Source: Pseudarthrobacter sp. MM222 (GTDB lineage Bacteria; Actinomycetota; Actinomycetes; Actinomycetales; Micrococcaceae). From it: a DNA stretch of 64,000 bases. The stretch lies in NCBI RefSeq assembly GCF_947090775.1, contig NZ_OX352321.1:1984001-2048000 (forward strand), written 5' to 3'. Made by a program: the position numbers and the translations under genes. Positions 33,564-42,204 of this stretch are shown here, in pieces (the stretch's first letter is position 1; each line of letters begins with the position of its first letter). The notes beneath the pieces were generated by a model. It searched no databases and had not been told where the DNA came from. It saw nothing but the letters and a program-made list of their open reading frames with translations.

Positions 33564-36221
33564 GTGACTTCCGCCCCCGTCCCAGTGGACCCTCTCCTTG
33601 CCAGCGGACCGTTCGATCTGCGTGCCATCGGAACCGGTCTGACTTTTGCTGCCTCCCTGGGCGAGCTGGCGGCCGCGCTGCGGTTGGCAGGCATGGGCGG
33701 CTCGGCCGTGGTGCAGGCACCTCCGGGTACGGGCAAGACGACGCTGGTCCCGCCGCTGCTGGCCAATATTGCCGCCGCTCCGCAGGGGACGCGGCTGCCG
33801 GACGCTGGTTCCCGGCCGCGGGTGGTGGTCACGCAGCCCCGGCGGGTCGCGGTCCGCTCGGCCGCCCGACGCCTGGCCGGCCTCGACGGCAGCCGGCTCG
33901 GGGACCGCGTCGGCTACACGGTCCGGGGGGAGCGCCAGACGGGCCCGGGAACCCTGATCGAGTTCGTTACCCCCGGCATCCTGCTGAACAGGCTCCTCAC
34001 GGATCCGGGACTGGAGTCCACCGGTGTTGTCATCCTTGACGAAGTCCACGAGCGGGGGCTGGAAACGGACCTGCTCGTCGGAATGCTCGGCGAAGTCCGG
34101 CAGTTGCGCGGCGACCTCACCCTTATCGCAATGTCCGCCACCCTGGACGCCGTGCGCTTCGCCCGCCTCATCGGAGAGTACGACGGCGGCCCGGCACCGG
34201 TCGTCGACTGTCCGTCCGCGCTCCACCCGCTGGAGGTCGAATGGGCTCCCGCGGCTGCGCCCAGGCTGGACGAACGCGGGGTGACACGGGCCTTCCTCGA
34301 CCACGTGGCGGACACGGCCGCGGCCTCGCACGCCGCCGCCCGGGCATCCGGACAGGACCTCGACGCCCTGGTCTTCGTTCCGGGGGCCCGGGAAGTTTCC
34401 TACGTGGCCGCACGCCTTCGCGGAGGGACGGCTCCGGAGGTCCTGGAACTGCACGGTCAGTCCGGACCGGCCGAGCAGGACCGCGCCGTTTCGGGGCGCG
34501 CGCCGGGCGCGCCGGCGCGGATCATCGTCTCCACGGGCCTCGCCGAATCCTCGCTCACGGTGCCCGGAGTCCGGCTGGTCATCGACGCCGGGCTCTCCCG
34601 GGAGCCTCGCCGCGACGCCGGCCGCGGCATGTCCGGACTGGTGACCGTGTCCTGCTCCCGGGCCTCGGCAGACCAGCGGGCCGGGCGCGCCGCCCGCCAA
34701 GGGCCCGGCAAAGTCGTGCGCTGCTACGACCAGCGGACGTTTGGCGCCGCGCCCGCGCACCAGACCCCGGAGATCGCCGTCGCGGACCTGACGGCCGCCG
34801 CGCTGACGCTCGCCTGCTGGGGATCGCCGGGTGGCCGGGGACTGGCCCTACCGGACGCGCCGCCTCCGGCGGCGATGGCGGATGCCGTGGACGTGCTGCG
34901 GGAACTCGGCGCGGTGGACCAGGACGGCCACGCCACGGATCTGGGCCGCACGCTGGCCCGGATTCCGGCGGACCCGCGGCTGGCCCGGGCCCTGCTGGAC
35001 GGTGCCGCCGCCGTCGGGCCGCGCGCGGCGGCCGAGGCAGTGGCCCTCGTAGCCGGAGACCAGCGCGCCCCCGGCGCGGATCTTCCGCGGCTGCTGGCGG
35101 CGCTGCGGGCGGGGAGGGAACCGGCATCCCGGCGGTGGGCGGAGGACGTGCGGCGGATGAAGGCGATCGCCCGAGAGGAGAAATCCGGCCTCGTTCCCTC
35201 GGTCCTGCCCTCCCAGCTGGCGTCGGCTAAGGCTTTTGGTTTCGTGGTGGCTCTCGCGTTCCCGGACCGCGTAGCGCGCCGTGTCCCGGGCGAAGGGCCG
35301 GAGAGGTACCTCCTCTCGTCCGGGACCCGGGCCGGGCTGCCGGCCGGGAGTTCGCTCGCCGGGCATGAGTGGCTCGCGGTGGCCGAAGTGTCCCGCGCGC
35401 AGGGGCGGGATGCCGCCGGGACCGGCGCCGTGATCCGTTCCGCCGCGCCGCTGACGGCCGACGCCGCGGAGGCCGCCGCCGGGCAGCTGCTCACTGACGC
35501 CGTGGAGGCGCGGTTCAGCCAGGGCCGGGTGACGGCCCGGAGGGAACGCAGGCTGGGCGCCATCGTGCTGTCCTCCACACCGGTCCGGCCGTCCGTGCAA
35601 GAAGGACGCCCGGCGGTGGCCGCCGCGCTGGTGCGGGACGGGCTGGGAGTGATCGGCTGGTCGACGGCGGCGGAGGCCTTGCGGCGGCGCCTGGCCCTGC
35701 TGCACCGGGAACGCGGGGAGCCCTGGCCGGATGTCTCCGAGCCGGCGTTGCTGGCAAGGCTGCAGGAGTGGCTGGCCCCGGAACTTGAGGCCCTGGCCGG
35801 CGGTGCAGCCACCGGCGGAATCGACCTGGCCGAGCCGCTGCGGCGGTTGCTGCCCTGGCCGGAGGCGTCGCGGCTGGACGAGCTGGCGCCGGAGCGGCTC
35901 GAAGTGCCCAGCGGTTCCCGGATCAGAATCGACTACCCGGACGTGGAAGATGAGGCCGGCAGGCCCGTCGTTGCGGTCAAACTGCAGGAGTGCTTCGGCT
36001 GGGACCGGACGCCGCGGCTGGTGGGCGGGGCGGTGCCGGTGCTGTTCCACCTGCTCTCGCCGGCGCGGCGGCCGCTGGCCGTGACCGACGATTTGGCGTC
36101 CTTCTGGTCCGGGCCGTATGCGCAGGTCCGTGCGGAAATGCGGGGCCGCTACCCCCGGCATCCCTGGCCGGAGGACCCATGGACTGCCCCCGCGACGGCC
36201 AGGACCAAGAACCGGATGTGA
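33564..36221 (+). CDS. hrpB: ATP-dependent RNA helicase HrpB
   Basis: DEAH-type helicase of 885 aa. Walker A APPGTGKTT is near residue 52, a DEVH box in VILDEVHERGLETDLL near 158, and SATLD follows. Motif VI lies in QRAGRAARQGPGK, and the long C-terminal region carries the HrpB-specific end (YPDVEDEAGRPVVAVKLQECFGW). GTG 33564 follows TGGAG; the ORF runs 34 codons further upstream through the LysR terminator and is rejected. It stands alone, with no operon partner, and converges on the lipoprotein gene with five bases between stops. Its cellular role in actinobacteria is not established. Confidence 0.93.
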   Translation: MTSAPVPVDPLLASGPFDLRAIGTGLTFAASLGELAAALRLAGMGGSAVVQAPPGTGKTTLVPPLLANIAAAPQGTRLPDAGSRPRVVVTQPRRVAVRSAARRLAGLDGSRLGDRVGYTVRGERQTGPGTLIEFVTPGILLNRLLTDPGLESTGVVILDEVHERGLETDLLVGMLGEVRQLRGDLTLIAMSATLDAVRFARLIGEYDGGPAPVVDCPSALHPLEVEWAPAAAPRLDERGVTRAFLDHVADTAAASHAAARASGQDLDALVFVPGAREVSYVAARLRGGTAPEVLELHGQSGPAEQDRAVSGRAPGAPARIIVSTGLAESSLTVPGVRLVIDAGLSREPRRDAGRGMSGLVTVSCSRASADQRAGRAARQGPGKVVRCYDQRTFGAAPAHQTPEIAVADLTAAALTLACWGSPGGRGLALPDAPPPAAMADAVDVLRELGAVDQDGHATDLGRTLARIPADPRLARALLDGAAAVGPRAAAEAVALVAGDQRAPGADLPRLLAALRAGREPASRRWAEDVRRMKAIAREEKSGLVPSVLPSQLASAKAFGFVVALAFPDRVARRVPGEGPERYLLSSGTRAGLPAGSSLAGHEWLAVAEVSRAQGRDAAGTGAVIRSAAPLTADAAEAAAGQLLTDAVEARFSQGRVTARRERRLGAIVLSSTPVRPSVQEGRPAVAAALVRDGLGVIGWSTAAEALRRRLALLHRERGEPWPDVSEPALLARLQEWLAPELEALAGGAATGGIDLAEPLRRLLPWPEASRLDELAPERLEVPSGSRIRIDYPDVEDEAGRPVVAVKLQECFGWDRTPRLVGGAVPVLFHLLSPARRPLAVTDDLASFWSGPYAQVRAEMRGRYPRHPWPEDPWTAPATARTKNRM

Positions 36222-36226
36222 TTCGC

Positions 36227-36904
36227 CTAGCTGCAGGCGCCCTTGCGCACCTCCAGTTCAAGGTTCTGGAGGGCCGAATAGTCGCGTTCAATGGCTGAGT
36301 ACTTCACCTCAACGTTCCGGGCTGTGCCGGTCTGGGCAGCCGCGGCGACGGCAACATCGACGATGAGGTCAAGGTGCGCTCCCGGGCGGACCTCGTAGCC
36401 GGCAGCGGGGCCGGGTTCGCTGGGCGGGGTTCTGTCGGCTCCAGGGGCGTCAGACGTAGGCGCCGCACTTGTGTGACCGGCGTGTCCGGAGGTGGCCGGG
36501 GCCGGTGCGGGCGCGGCCGCTGCGGTACCGGGTCCGGGGGCGGTGCCGTGGTTGCCGTGCCCGGCGCGGTTCGCGGGGGCGGCTTGGGCAGACGTGATGG
36601 ACAGGGACTCGGGCTGGACCAGGGTGACGCTGTTGATTGTGAAAGAGGAGCCGGTGGTGTTGTGGATCAGGATCGCGAACCGGGAGAATCCTCCCGGGGT
36701 TTGCTGGGCGCAGATCTTCGCCTGCTCCCCAGTGATGGCCAGCGGATCCGGACCCGTAACCTCGGCGACAAGGGCGTCACTCACGCTCGTGCCGGCCATG
36801 CCGGGGCTCGGTGCCGGGTCGACGGCGGAGCCGACTCCGCAGCCGCTCAGGAGCAACAACGCGGCCGCGCCGCCGAAGAGGATCCTGCCGGTTCTGCCAA
36901 GCAT
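36227..36904 (-). CDS. Secreted lipoprotein with His/Pro/Ala-rich linker
   Basis: Lipoprotein of 225 aa. A hydrophobic signal peptide ends in the lipobox LLSGC near residue 22. A compact N-terminal domain (ITGEQAKICAQQTPGGFSRFAILIHNTTGSSFTINSVTLV split over residues 57-96) is followed by a low-complexity Ala/Pro/His segment (about 108-160) and a second domain ending YSAIERDYSALQNLELEV. I do not recognise the fold; it resembles substrate-free extracellular binding modules. It is downstream of the sortase and CHRD genes and probably belongs to the same surface cluster. Confidence 0.82.
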   Translation of the reverse strand: MLGRTGRILFGGAAALLLLSGCGVGSAVDPAPSPGMAGTSVSDALVAEVTGPDPLAITGEQAKICAQQTPGGFSRFAILIHNTTGSSFTINSVTLVQPESLSITSAQAAPANRAGHGNHGTAPGPGTAAAAPAPAPATSGHAGHTSAAPTSDAPGADRTPPSEPGPAAGYEVRPGAHLDLIVDVAVAAAAQTGTARNVEVKYSAIERDYSALQNLELEVRKGACS

Positions 36905-36979
36905 GGTGCTCTCTTTCCGTAGTTCCGGTCCTGGTTTCGGGGTCTATCAAGCCAGGACGTGAGGTTCTGGCTGGATGGA

Positions 36980-37663
36980 TTACGACTTGAGCTTTGCGAA
37001 GATGACGTAGTTGTCATTGAACAGTCCAGTTGACGGGTCGTAGCCGTCGCAGGTGATCAGCCGGAGTTCCGGGCCGGGGGTGTTGCCATAAACCTCCAGG
37101 GTGGGGAAGGCGTCCTTGCTGTACGCAGCCGCCCGGTCCATCGTGAAGATGGCGGTGCTCCCGTCGGTCCGCAGCACGCTGATCTCGGCGCCGACGCGCA
37201 AGGCACGGAGCCCGGCGAACACGCCCGGACCGCCGCCGACGGCGTTCACATGGCCAAGCAGGACTGCCGGGCCGCGTTCACCGGGGGAGGGAGACCCGGA
37301 ATACCAGCCGGCCGGAGCCCCCGGCCCATCGGGCGGTACCTCGAGGGACTCGTTCTCCCGCAAACCAAGCTTCACCAATTCCGAACCGGCGCGAATCTCC
37401 GGAATGCTCAGGCTCACCGGATCGGAGGCCGGCAGGGCGGCCGGGGATCCGATGGCAGGGGCAGCCGGTATCGGCGCTGCCGTTGTCGGGGCGGCCGAAG
37501 CCGCTAGGCTCGAGGCGCTCGACTGCCCGGCGGACGACGCCGGTGGCGCACCGCCCGCGCTGGGTTCGGGGCCCGGGTTGCCGGCACAGCCGCTCAGGAG
37601 GAGCAGCCCCGCCGCCGCGGAGGCCAGGAGGCCTGCGCGGCGGCGGGGAGCGATTACAGTCAT
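36980..37663 (-). CDS. Class F-like sortase
   Basis: Transpeptidase-like protein of 227 aa. A signal peptide with a possible lipobox LLSGC is followed by an 80-residue Ala/Pro/Ser linker and a sortase domain. VLLGHVNA supplies the catalytic His (near 137) and RLITCDGYD the Cys (near 204). By alignment to SrtA the Arg position falls in LFNDNYVIFA, which reads Asn. Class F members often show a DN motif there, so I do not call it inactive. It is 27 bases after the CHRD protein gene, whose C-terminus looks like a sorting signal. Confidence 0.85.
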   Translation of the reverse strand: MTVIAPRRRAGLLASAAAGLLLLSGCAGNPGPEPSAGGAPPASSAGQSSASSLAASAAPTTAAPIPAAPAIGSPAALPASDPVSLSIPEIRAGSELVKLGLRENESLEVPPDGPGAPAGWYSGSPSPGERGPAVLLGHVNAVGGGPGVFAGLRALRVGAEISVLRTDGSTAIFTMDRAAAYSKDAFPTLEVYGNTPGPELRLITCDGYDPSTGLFNDNYVIFAKLKS

Positions 37664-37690
37664 GATCCCAGTCCAGTCGGCCGGAATGGC

Positions 37691-38473
37691 TTAGGCTGCG
37701 CGGGCGGCGGTCCGGCGACGGACAACGTAGGTTCCACCGGCGAGTGCGGCCAGTACGAGACCGCCGCCCAGCGCCAGGGCCCCGGCGTCGGCACCACCCG
37801 TGGTGTCCTGCGCGACGCCGGTGTCGGCGCCGCCGACCGGCATGGACATCTGGCTCACGGCGAGCGTGCCGCAGAGGGCGGGGGAGGTGGCGGCCAGCGG
37901 CAGGCTCGGCTCGAGGTCACTCTTAGCGGCCTGGGCGGCGGCCGTCAGGGTTGCCGGGTCCAGTCCGTGTACCACCACTACGGCGGTGCCGGCCTCGAGG
38001 GCCGCCTTGGTCTCGGGGCTGAGGTCAAAGGTCCGGTCAATGGTGTAGCTGCCGCCCATGCCGGCCAGGGTCAGATCCAGGCCTGCCGCTGGGCTGGTGT
38101 CCCCGCTGGTGGACAACGTGGTGCCGATGGCGCCGTAGGAGGGTGCCCCCTCGGTGGTCGAAATGACGCCGTCGCCGCTTGTGTCGGCGGCCGGTGCCGG
38201 GCAGACGCCCTTGGCTCCGCCGTGGATGTGCTGGACGTGCGGGTACGGTGCGTTCATAAACGTTTCCGGCAGACCGGAGACCTTCAGGACTGCGTGGGCC
38301 TTGTCTCCGGTGACATCAACGGTGATGGTGCCGGCGGCCTTGCTGCCGTTCAGCTGGGCGAGGGTGGACTGGTAGTGCTCGCTGCCGTCGTGGGCCATGG
38401 CGGGTGCGCCTGCCAGGGCAAGGGCGCCGAGGGCCAATGTGGGGACTGCGAGGAATCGAAGCGTGTTCTTCAT
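37691..38473 (-). CDS. CHRD-domain surface protein with C-terminal sorting-like tail
   Basis: Exported protein of 260 aa. A signal peptide (MKNTLRFLAVPTL...APAMA) precedes a CHRD-type domain with YPHVQHIHGG, GTAVVVVHGLD and two Cys. The C-terminus reads MPVGGADTG, then a Gly/Ala hydrophobic helix and a RRRTAARAA tail, which is the layout of a sortase substrate although no LPxTG is present. The sortase gene follows at once. It diverges from the Rieske oxidoreductase gene. Confidence 0.87.
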   Translation of the reverse strand: MKNTLRFLAVPTLALGALALAGAPAMAHDGSEHYQSTLAQLNGSKAAGTITVDVTGDKAHAVLKVSGLPETFMNAPYPHVQHIHGGAKGVCPAPAADTSGDGVISTTEGAPSYGAIGTTLSTSGDTSPAAGLDLTLAGMGGSYTIDRTFDLSPETKAALEAGTAVVVVHGLDPATLTAAAQAAKSDLEPSLPLAATSPALCGTLAVSQMSMPVGGADTGVAQDTTGGADAGALALGGGLVLAALAGGTYVVRRRTAARAA

Positions 38474-38657
38474 GAGAAAGTACTCCTGCTGCTAATAAGT
38501 GATAGCTATCTTCCCGGAGGGAACACCAGTACTTCGTCGTGGCGCAGCAGGCGGATTGGCCCCGGTGGGAGATATCCCTTGACGGGTAGCCCGGGTCCGG
38601 CTCCAGAATGAACTGGCACACGTCCTTCGGTAACGAAGAGGAAGAAGGGGACCGATC
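38474..38657. promoter_or_regulatory. Divergent promoter region with GATAGCTATC palindrome
   Basis: The 184-base gap between the CHRD gene and the Rieske oxidoreductase contains a perfect 10-bp palindrome at 38511-38520 in an AT-rich patch. It is about 40 bases from the CHRD start and is a candidate operator or promoter element. Confidence 0.45.
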
Positions 38658-40157
38658 ATGACGTCACTCTGGCTCGACACTGCGGAGGTCATTCCGACGG
38701 ATCCGTTGACTCCGGATTCCCGCTACGACGCGGTGGTGGTGGGGGCGGGGATCACCGGGCTGTCCACCGCCCTGCTCCTCGCCCGCTCGGGTATGAGGGT
38801 GGCCGTTCTGGAGGCAAGGACGGTAGGTGCCGGGACCACCGGCAACACCACGGCCAAGCTCAGCCTGCTGCAAGGCACTGTGCTCTCCGCCCTGCGCCGC
38901 CAGTACCCGCAAAAGGTGGTCAACGCCTACGTGGAGGCCAACCGGGAAGGCCAGGCCTGGTTGCTCCGGTTCCTGGCGGAGCGGGAAGTCCCCTTCCAGG
39001 AACGGGACGCTTACACGTTTTCGGTGACGGAGGCCGGCGCCGAAAAGGTGGCGGCGGAACTGACCGTGGCCAAGGCGGCGGGCCTGGATGTCGAGGAAGC
39101 CGCGGACACCGGGTTGCCCTTCGCCACGCGCCGGACAATCGTCCTCCGGAGGCAGGCACAGTTCAATCCGATGGACGTGCTGGGTGCCCTCGCCGGCGAC
39201 TTCAGGGACCGCGGCGGCGTGCTGGTCCAGGGCGTCCGCGTCCTGAACGTGAGGACCGGGGCGGACGCCGCCGTCGAAACGGACGCCGGCACCATCCACG
39301 CCGACCTTGTGGTGCTGGCCACCGGCGTTCCGATTCTGGACCGGGGACTCTATTTTGCAAAGCTGAAGGCATCGCAGTCCTACGCCGCGGCCGTCCGGCT
39401 GCCGGACCCGGCCGCCATACCTTCCGGCATGTACCTCTCGGCGGAGAAGCCAGGCCGCTCGCTACGCAGCTACCCGGCCGGCGCGGGGGAACTGCTGGTG
39501 GTGGGCGGCAACGGACACCAGGTCGGCCGGGAGCCGTCGCCGCGGCGCCGCCTCGATGAGCTGCTGGACTGGGCCCAGTATCACTTCCCCGGGGCGGAGG
39601 TCACGCACTCCTGGTCCGGCGAGGACTACCAGGCCACCAACCTGATGCCCTTTATTGGCAAACTCCCTCGCGGCGGCGGAAAGATCTACTTCGCGACCGG
39701 CTACAACAAGTGGGGGATGAGCAACGGCATCGCGGCCGGCCTGGATATCAGCGCCCAGATCCTGGGCGGAAATCTGCACTGGGCGCGCACCATCCACCGT
39801 CGGGTCACGTCGCCGGCCGGTGCCGCGGCGGCCATCACGCTGAACGCCGATGTGGCCAAGACCCTGGCAGTGAGCTGGGCGAAAGCCGAACTGGCCGGCC
39901 CCGAAGCTGGAACCCCCACCGTCCCGGCCGACGGCGAGGGAACGGTGGTGCGGCAGGACCGCAAACCCGTGGCAGTGTCCACCGTCGACGGCGTCACCTG
40001 CAGGGTGTCCGCTGTCTGCACCCACCTCGGCGGGCTCGTGAGCTGGAACGACGCCGAGCGGAGCTGGGATTGCCCGCTGCACGGCTCGCGTTTCTCCCCC
40101 TCGGGGGAGGTCCTGCAAGGGCCCGCCACCCGGAACCTCCCGGATGCGGGAAAATAG
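38658..40157 (+). CDS. FAD-dependent oxidoreductase fused to a Rieske [2Fe-2S] domain
   Basis: Fusion protein of 499 aa. A DAO-type FAD domain has YDAVVVGAGITGLSTALLLA near residue 23, a VLEARTVGAGTTGNTTAK segment and a late GYNKWGMSNGIAAGL segment near 355. The C-terminal Rieske domain has CTHLGG (Cys454/His456) and CPLHGSRF (Cys472/His475). Such fusions are found in actinobacteria and firmicutes; the electron acceptor and substrate are unknown. The N-terminal part is typical of deaminating or dehydrogenating flavoproteins. Confidence 0.92.
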   Translation: MTSLWLDTAEVIPTDPLTPDSRYDAVVVGAGITGLSTALLLARSGMRVAVLEARTVGAGTTGNTTAKLSLLQGTVLSALRRQYPQKVVNAYVEANREGQAWLLRFLAEREVPFQERDAYTFSVTEAGAEKVAAELTVAKAAGLDVEEAADTGLPFATRRTIVLRRQAQFNPMDVLGALAGDFRDRGGVLVQGVRVLNVRTGADAAVETDAGTIHADLVVLATGVPILDRGLYFAKLKASQSYAAAVRLPDPAAIPSGMYLSAEKPGRSLRSYPAGAGELLVVGGNGHQVGREPSPRRRLDELLDWAQYHFPGAEVTHSWSGEDYQATNLMPFIGKLPRGGGKIYFATGYNKWGMSNGIAAGLDISAQILGGNLHWARTIHRRVTSPAGAAAAITLNADVAKTLAVSWAKAELAGPEAGTPTVPADGEGTVVRQDRKPVAVSTVDGVTCRVSAVCTHLGGLVSWNDAERSWDCPLHGSRFSPSGEVLQGPATRNLPDAGK

Positions 40158-40200
40158 TGGAACCTGCCGCCGCGGCTCTGCAGCCGCACCAGATCTGCAG

Positions 40201-40479
40201 CTAAATCAGATCGGGCTGGCTGCTCAGGATGTAGTCCACGGCCGCCGGACCCGTCATGTGCAGGTGCGGGCAGATGAACCTCGAGTCGACGAAATGCCGC
40301 CGTATCCCGAGTTCCCGCATCGCTTTCCAGAACAGGCCGGCCGGCGCCGGGTCGGTGTCCTGAAGGACGCACCAGCTCGTGTAAATGCCATAAAGCTCGT
40401 CCTCCGTCAGGCCCTCGTCGGCCTCGCTGCGGGTGCAGGTGCAGGCTTCGAGGAAACGGCTAAAAAGCAAAGATTCCAT
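40201..40479 (-). CDS. Small hypothetical protein resembling a primase C-terminal winged helix
   Basis: A 92-aa protein with no signal peptide. LTEDELYGIYTSWCVLQDTD followed by FWKAMRELGIRRH resembles the DNA-binding winged helix found at the C-terminus of phage/plasmid D5-type primases, but no helicase part is nearby. It could be a domesticated fragment or a stand-alone DNA-binding protein. It converges on the Rieske oxidoreductase gene. Confidence 0.6.
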   Translation of the reverse strand: MESLLFSRFLEACTCTRSEADEGLTEDELYGIYTSWCVLQDTDPAPAGLFWKAMRELGIRRHFVDSRFICPHLHMTGPAAVDYILSSQPDLI

Positions 40480-40629
40480 GCTGGACTCACAAGGTTTGAT
40501 GACCGGTCCGCCGTCTGCATCAGCGGTGATGGAGCCTTGGTCCCGGAAGAGCGGAACGGGTTCTGAAGCGAATTTAGGCCCTTTGCGGGTGGTTGTCCAG
40601 AGGTCTGTTTGCCGGTACCGAAGCCACGA

Positions 40630-40980
40630 TCAGCTGTCCGCCCGGCGGGGCCCCTTCGACGACGGCCCGGCACCCCCGCGCCGCCGCCACACGATCACGG
40701 CTGCGAGGAGAGCCGCAAGAACGACGGCCCCGATCACGTACGGCGCATAGTCGACCCGGGTCTCCTTCGCCTCGCCCGTTTCGCCGGTCCCGGGGTCCAC
40801 AGGTCCCGTTGGGGAGGCGGAATCGGTGGGCGTGGCGCTGCCTGCGGTAGCGGCGGATAGGCTGTGGAAGCTCAAAGGCTGGCTGTTCTCTGCGGACGCG
40901 GCACTGGCAGCGCCGGCGTTCAGCAGGGCGCCGACGCACAGAGCTATTGCCGCCAGGGCAATCATCAGGATCCGGTGCAT
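40630..40980 (-). CDS. Small secreted membrane-anchored protein
   Basis: A 116-aa protein. ATG 40980 follows GAGGAG, with a signal peptide (MHRILMIALAAIALCVGALL) cleaved near ASA. A short Ser/Thr/Pro-rich segment follows, including DPGTGETGEA, then a transmembrane helix (YVIGAVVLAALLAAVIVW) and an RRR tail. The layout resembles a cell-wall-sorted or simple anchored peptide. Function unknown; the longer reading to 41100 is not supported. Confidence 0.72.
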   Translation of the reverse strand: MHRILMIALAAIALCVGALLNAGAASAASAENSQPLSFHSLSAATAGSATPTDSASPTGPVDPGTGETGEAKETRVDYAPYVIGAVVLAALLAAVIVWRRRGGAGPSSKGPRRADS

Positions 40981-41268
40981 CTGTCTCTCCTCAGCGGTGG
41001 TGCAGTTCTCATGGGTGCCAACACTCCGACACGGGTAGCAGGGGCCTGTCACGGCCTGCAGATCCGTTCCGCGAACGCGGCTGGTCCCGTCTAAAAACAC
41101 TAAGGCTGCTGATTACCTGTGTCCAGCGGCCGCCACACGATTTTGGAAAACCAGCGCCGTCCTGAAGAAGGGGCCCAGGGCCATTGTGCAAGAGGCTGGC
41201 CTGTGGTTCGCTTCTCCTAAGTCTTGCCGCAGGCTTTGGATGCACCAGGTTTAAAGGAACGACCCATC
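40981..41268. promoter_or_regulatory. Divergent gap between small membrane protein and sigma factor
   Basis: This 288-base stretch has no supported gene. It should hold the promoters of the two divergent genes. AAAGGAAC upstream of 41269 is the sigma gene ribosome binding site. GGGTA at 41034-41038 resembles a SigB-type -10 but has no clear -35 and is far from the start. Confidence 0.4.
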
Positions 41269-42096
41269 ATGGCAGAACTCCAGCAGTCGCCATCCTTGGA
41301 TCCGCGTAATGCGCCCGACGTCCCTCCAGACAGGCTCCCCATGGGACGGGCCCCGGCAGGCCAGATCCGGCAAGCCTTCGAAAGCAGGCTGGTTCTGGAC
41401 CATTTAGAGCTGGCAGAGGCGCTGGCGTCGCGCTTCGCGGGCCGTGGCCGGGAACGCGAAGATCTCAACCAGGTCGCCTACCTGGGGTTGATCAAAGCGG
41501 CCCGGGGGTTTGATGACAACCGGGGGGTCGGTTTCACGGCGTATGCCGCTCCCACCATCACCGGCGAACTCAAGCGCTACTTGCGGGACCGCTGCTGGGT
41601 GGTGAGACCGCCCCGACGTATTCAGGATCTACGAACCGAGATCCTGCGCTCGGAGCCGGAACTGACCCAGCTACTGGGGCACCGGCCGACGGCGGCTGAA
41701 TTGGCGCGGCGACTGGATGTCCCCGAAACCGTGATACGCGAAGCAGCGGCAGCCGGCTCCAGCCTCCGCCCTGATTCGCTCGACGTCATCGACAACGGCG
41801 ACGGCCGCCCGGCCCTTGCCGACGCGCTGGCCTCGCAGGACCTCCCACTCGAGCGGCTGGAGGAACTCATGTGCCTCGACCAGGCAATCCGGGAACTCTC
41901 GAACGACGACCGGGAGCTGCTCTACCGGCGCTATTTCTGCGAAGAAAGCCAGGCGGAGTTGGGCAGGAGGTTCGGCGTGTCGCAGATGCAGGTCTCACGC
42001 CGGCTTTCGAAAGTGCTGGTGCGGCTCCAGCAACTGCTGACGGCGGCGGACGCGCAAAGGGATCCGGGCGAGCAAACGGCTTCCATCACCTCCTGA
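41269..42096 (+). CDS. SigB/SigF-type RNA polymerase sigma factor
   Basis: Sigma-70 family group 3 factor of 275 aa. Region 2 is REDLNQVAYLGLIKAARGFDDNRGVGFTAYAAPTI (split across residues 60-95), with region 2.4-3 KRYLRDRCWVVRPPRR, region 3 GHRPTAAELARRLDVPE and region 4 SQAELGRRFGVSQMQVSRRLS. Stress or developmental sigma factors of this type usually have anti-sigma partners, but none is adjacent. Its position directly before the heptose operon raises the possibility that it drives that operon. Confidence 0.92.
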   Translation: MAELQQSPSLDPRNAPDVPPDRLPMGRAPAGQIRQAFESRLVLDHLELAEALASRFAGRGREREDLNQVAYLGLIKAARGFDDNRGVGFTAYAAPTITGELKRYLRDRCWVVRPPRRIQDLRTEILRSEPELTQLLGHRPTAAELARRLDVPETVIREAAAAGSSLRPDSLDVIDNGDGRPALADALASQDLPLERLEELMCLDQAIRELSNDDRELLYRRYFCEESQAELGRRFGVSQMQVSRRLSKVLVRLQQLLTAADAQRDPGEQTASITS

Positions 42097-42143
42097 GCCG
42101 GAAGGGCCCGTCCCCGCGTTCCTGAGTCCTGGTCGGCATGCGG

Positions 42144-42170
42144 GTTTGCAAGATGTTCGGCTCCCGGGTG
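42144..42170 (+). promoter_or_regulatory. Weak SigB/F-like promoter before heptose operon
   Basis: GTTT (42144-42147) and GGGTG (42166-42170) are separated by 18 bases, close to the GTTT-N14-17-GGGTA consensus of SigB/F factors. The -10 is imperfect and the spacing slightly long. A small TCCCGG/CCGGGA hairpin at 42162-42181 overlaps it. Confidence 0.3.
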
Positions 42171-42204
42171 TTTAGCCGGGACCCGAACGGGGAACAAGGT
42201 GGGT

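Noticed and set aside
36980..37663. Sortase inactivated by loss of the catalytic Arg
   Set aside because: The SrtA-aligned position is Asn, but class F sortases commonly have a DN motif there, so inactivity is not supported.
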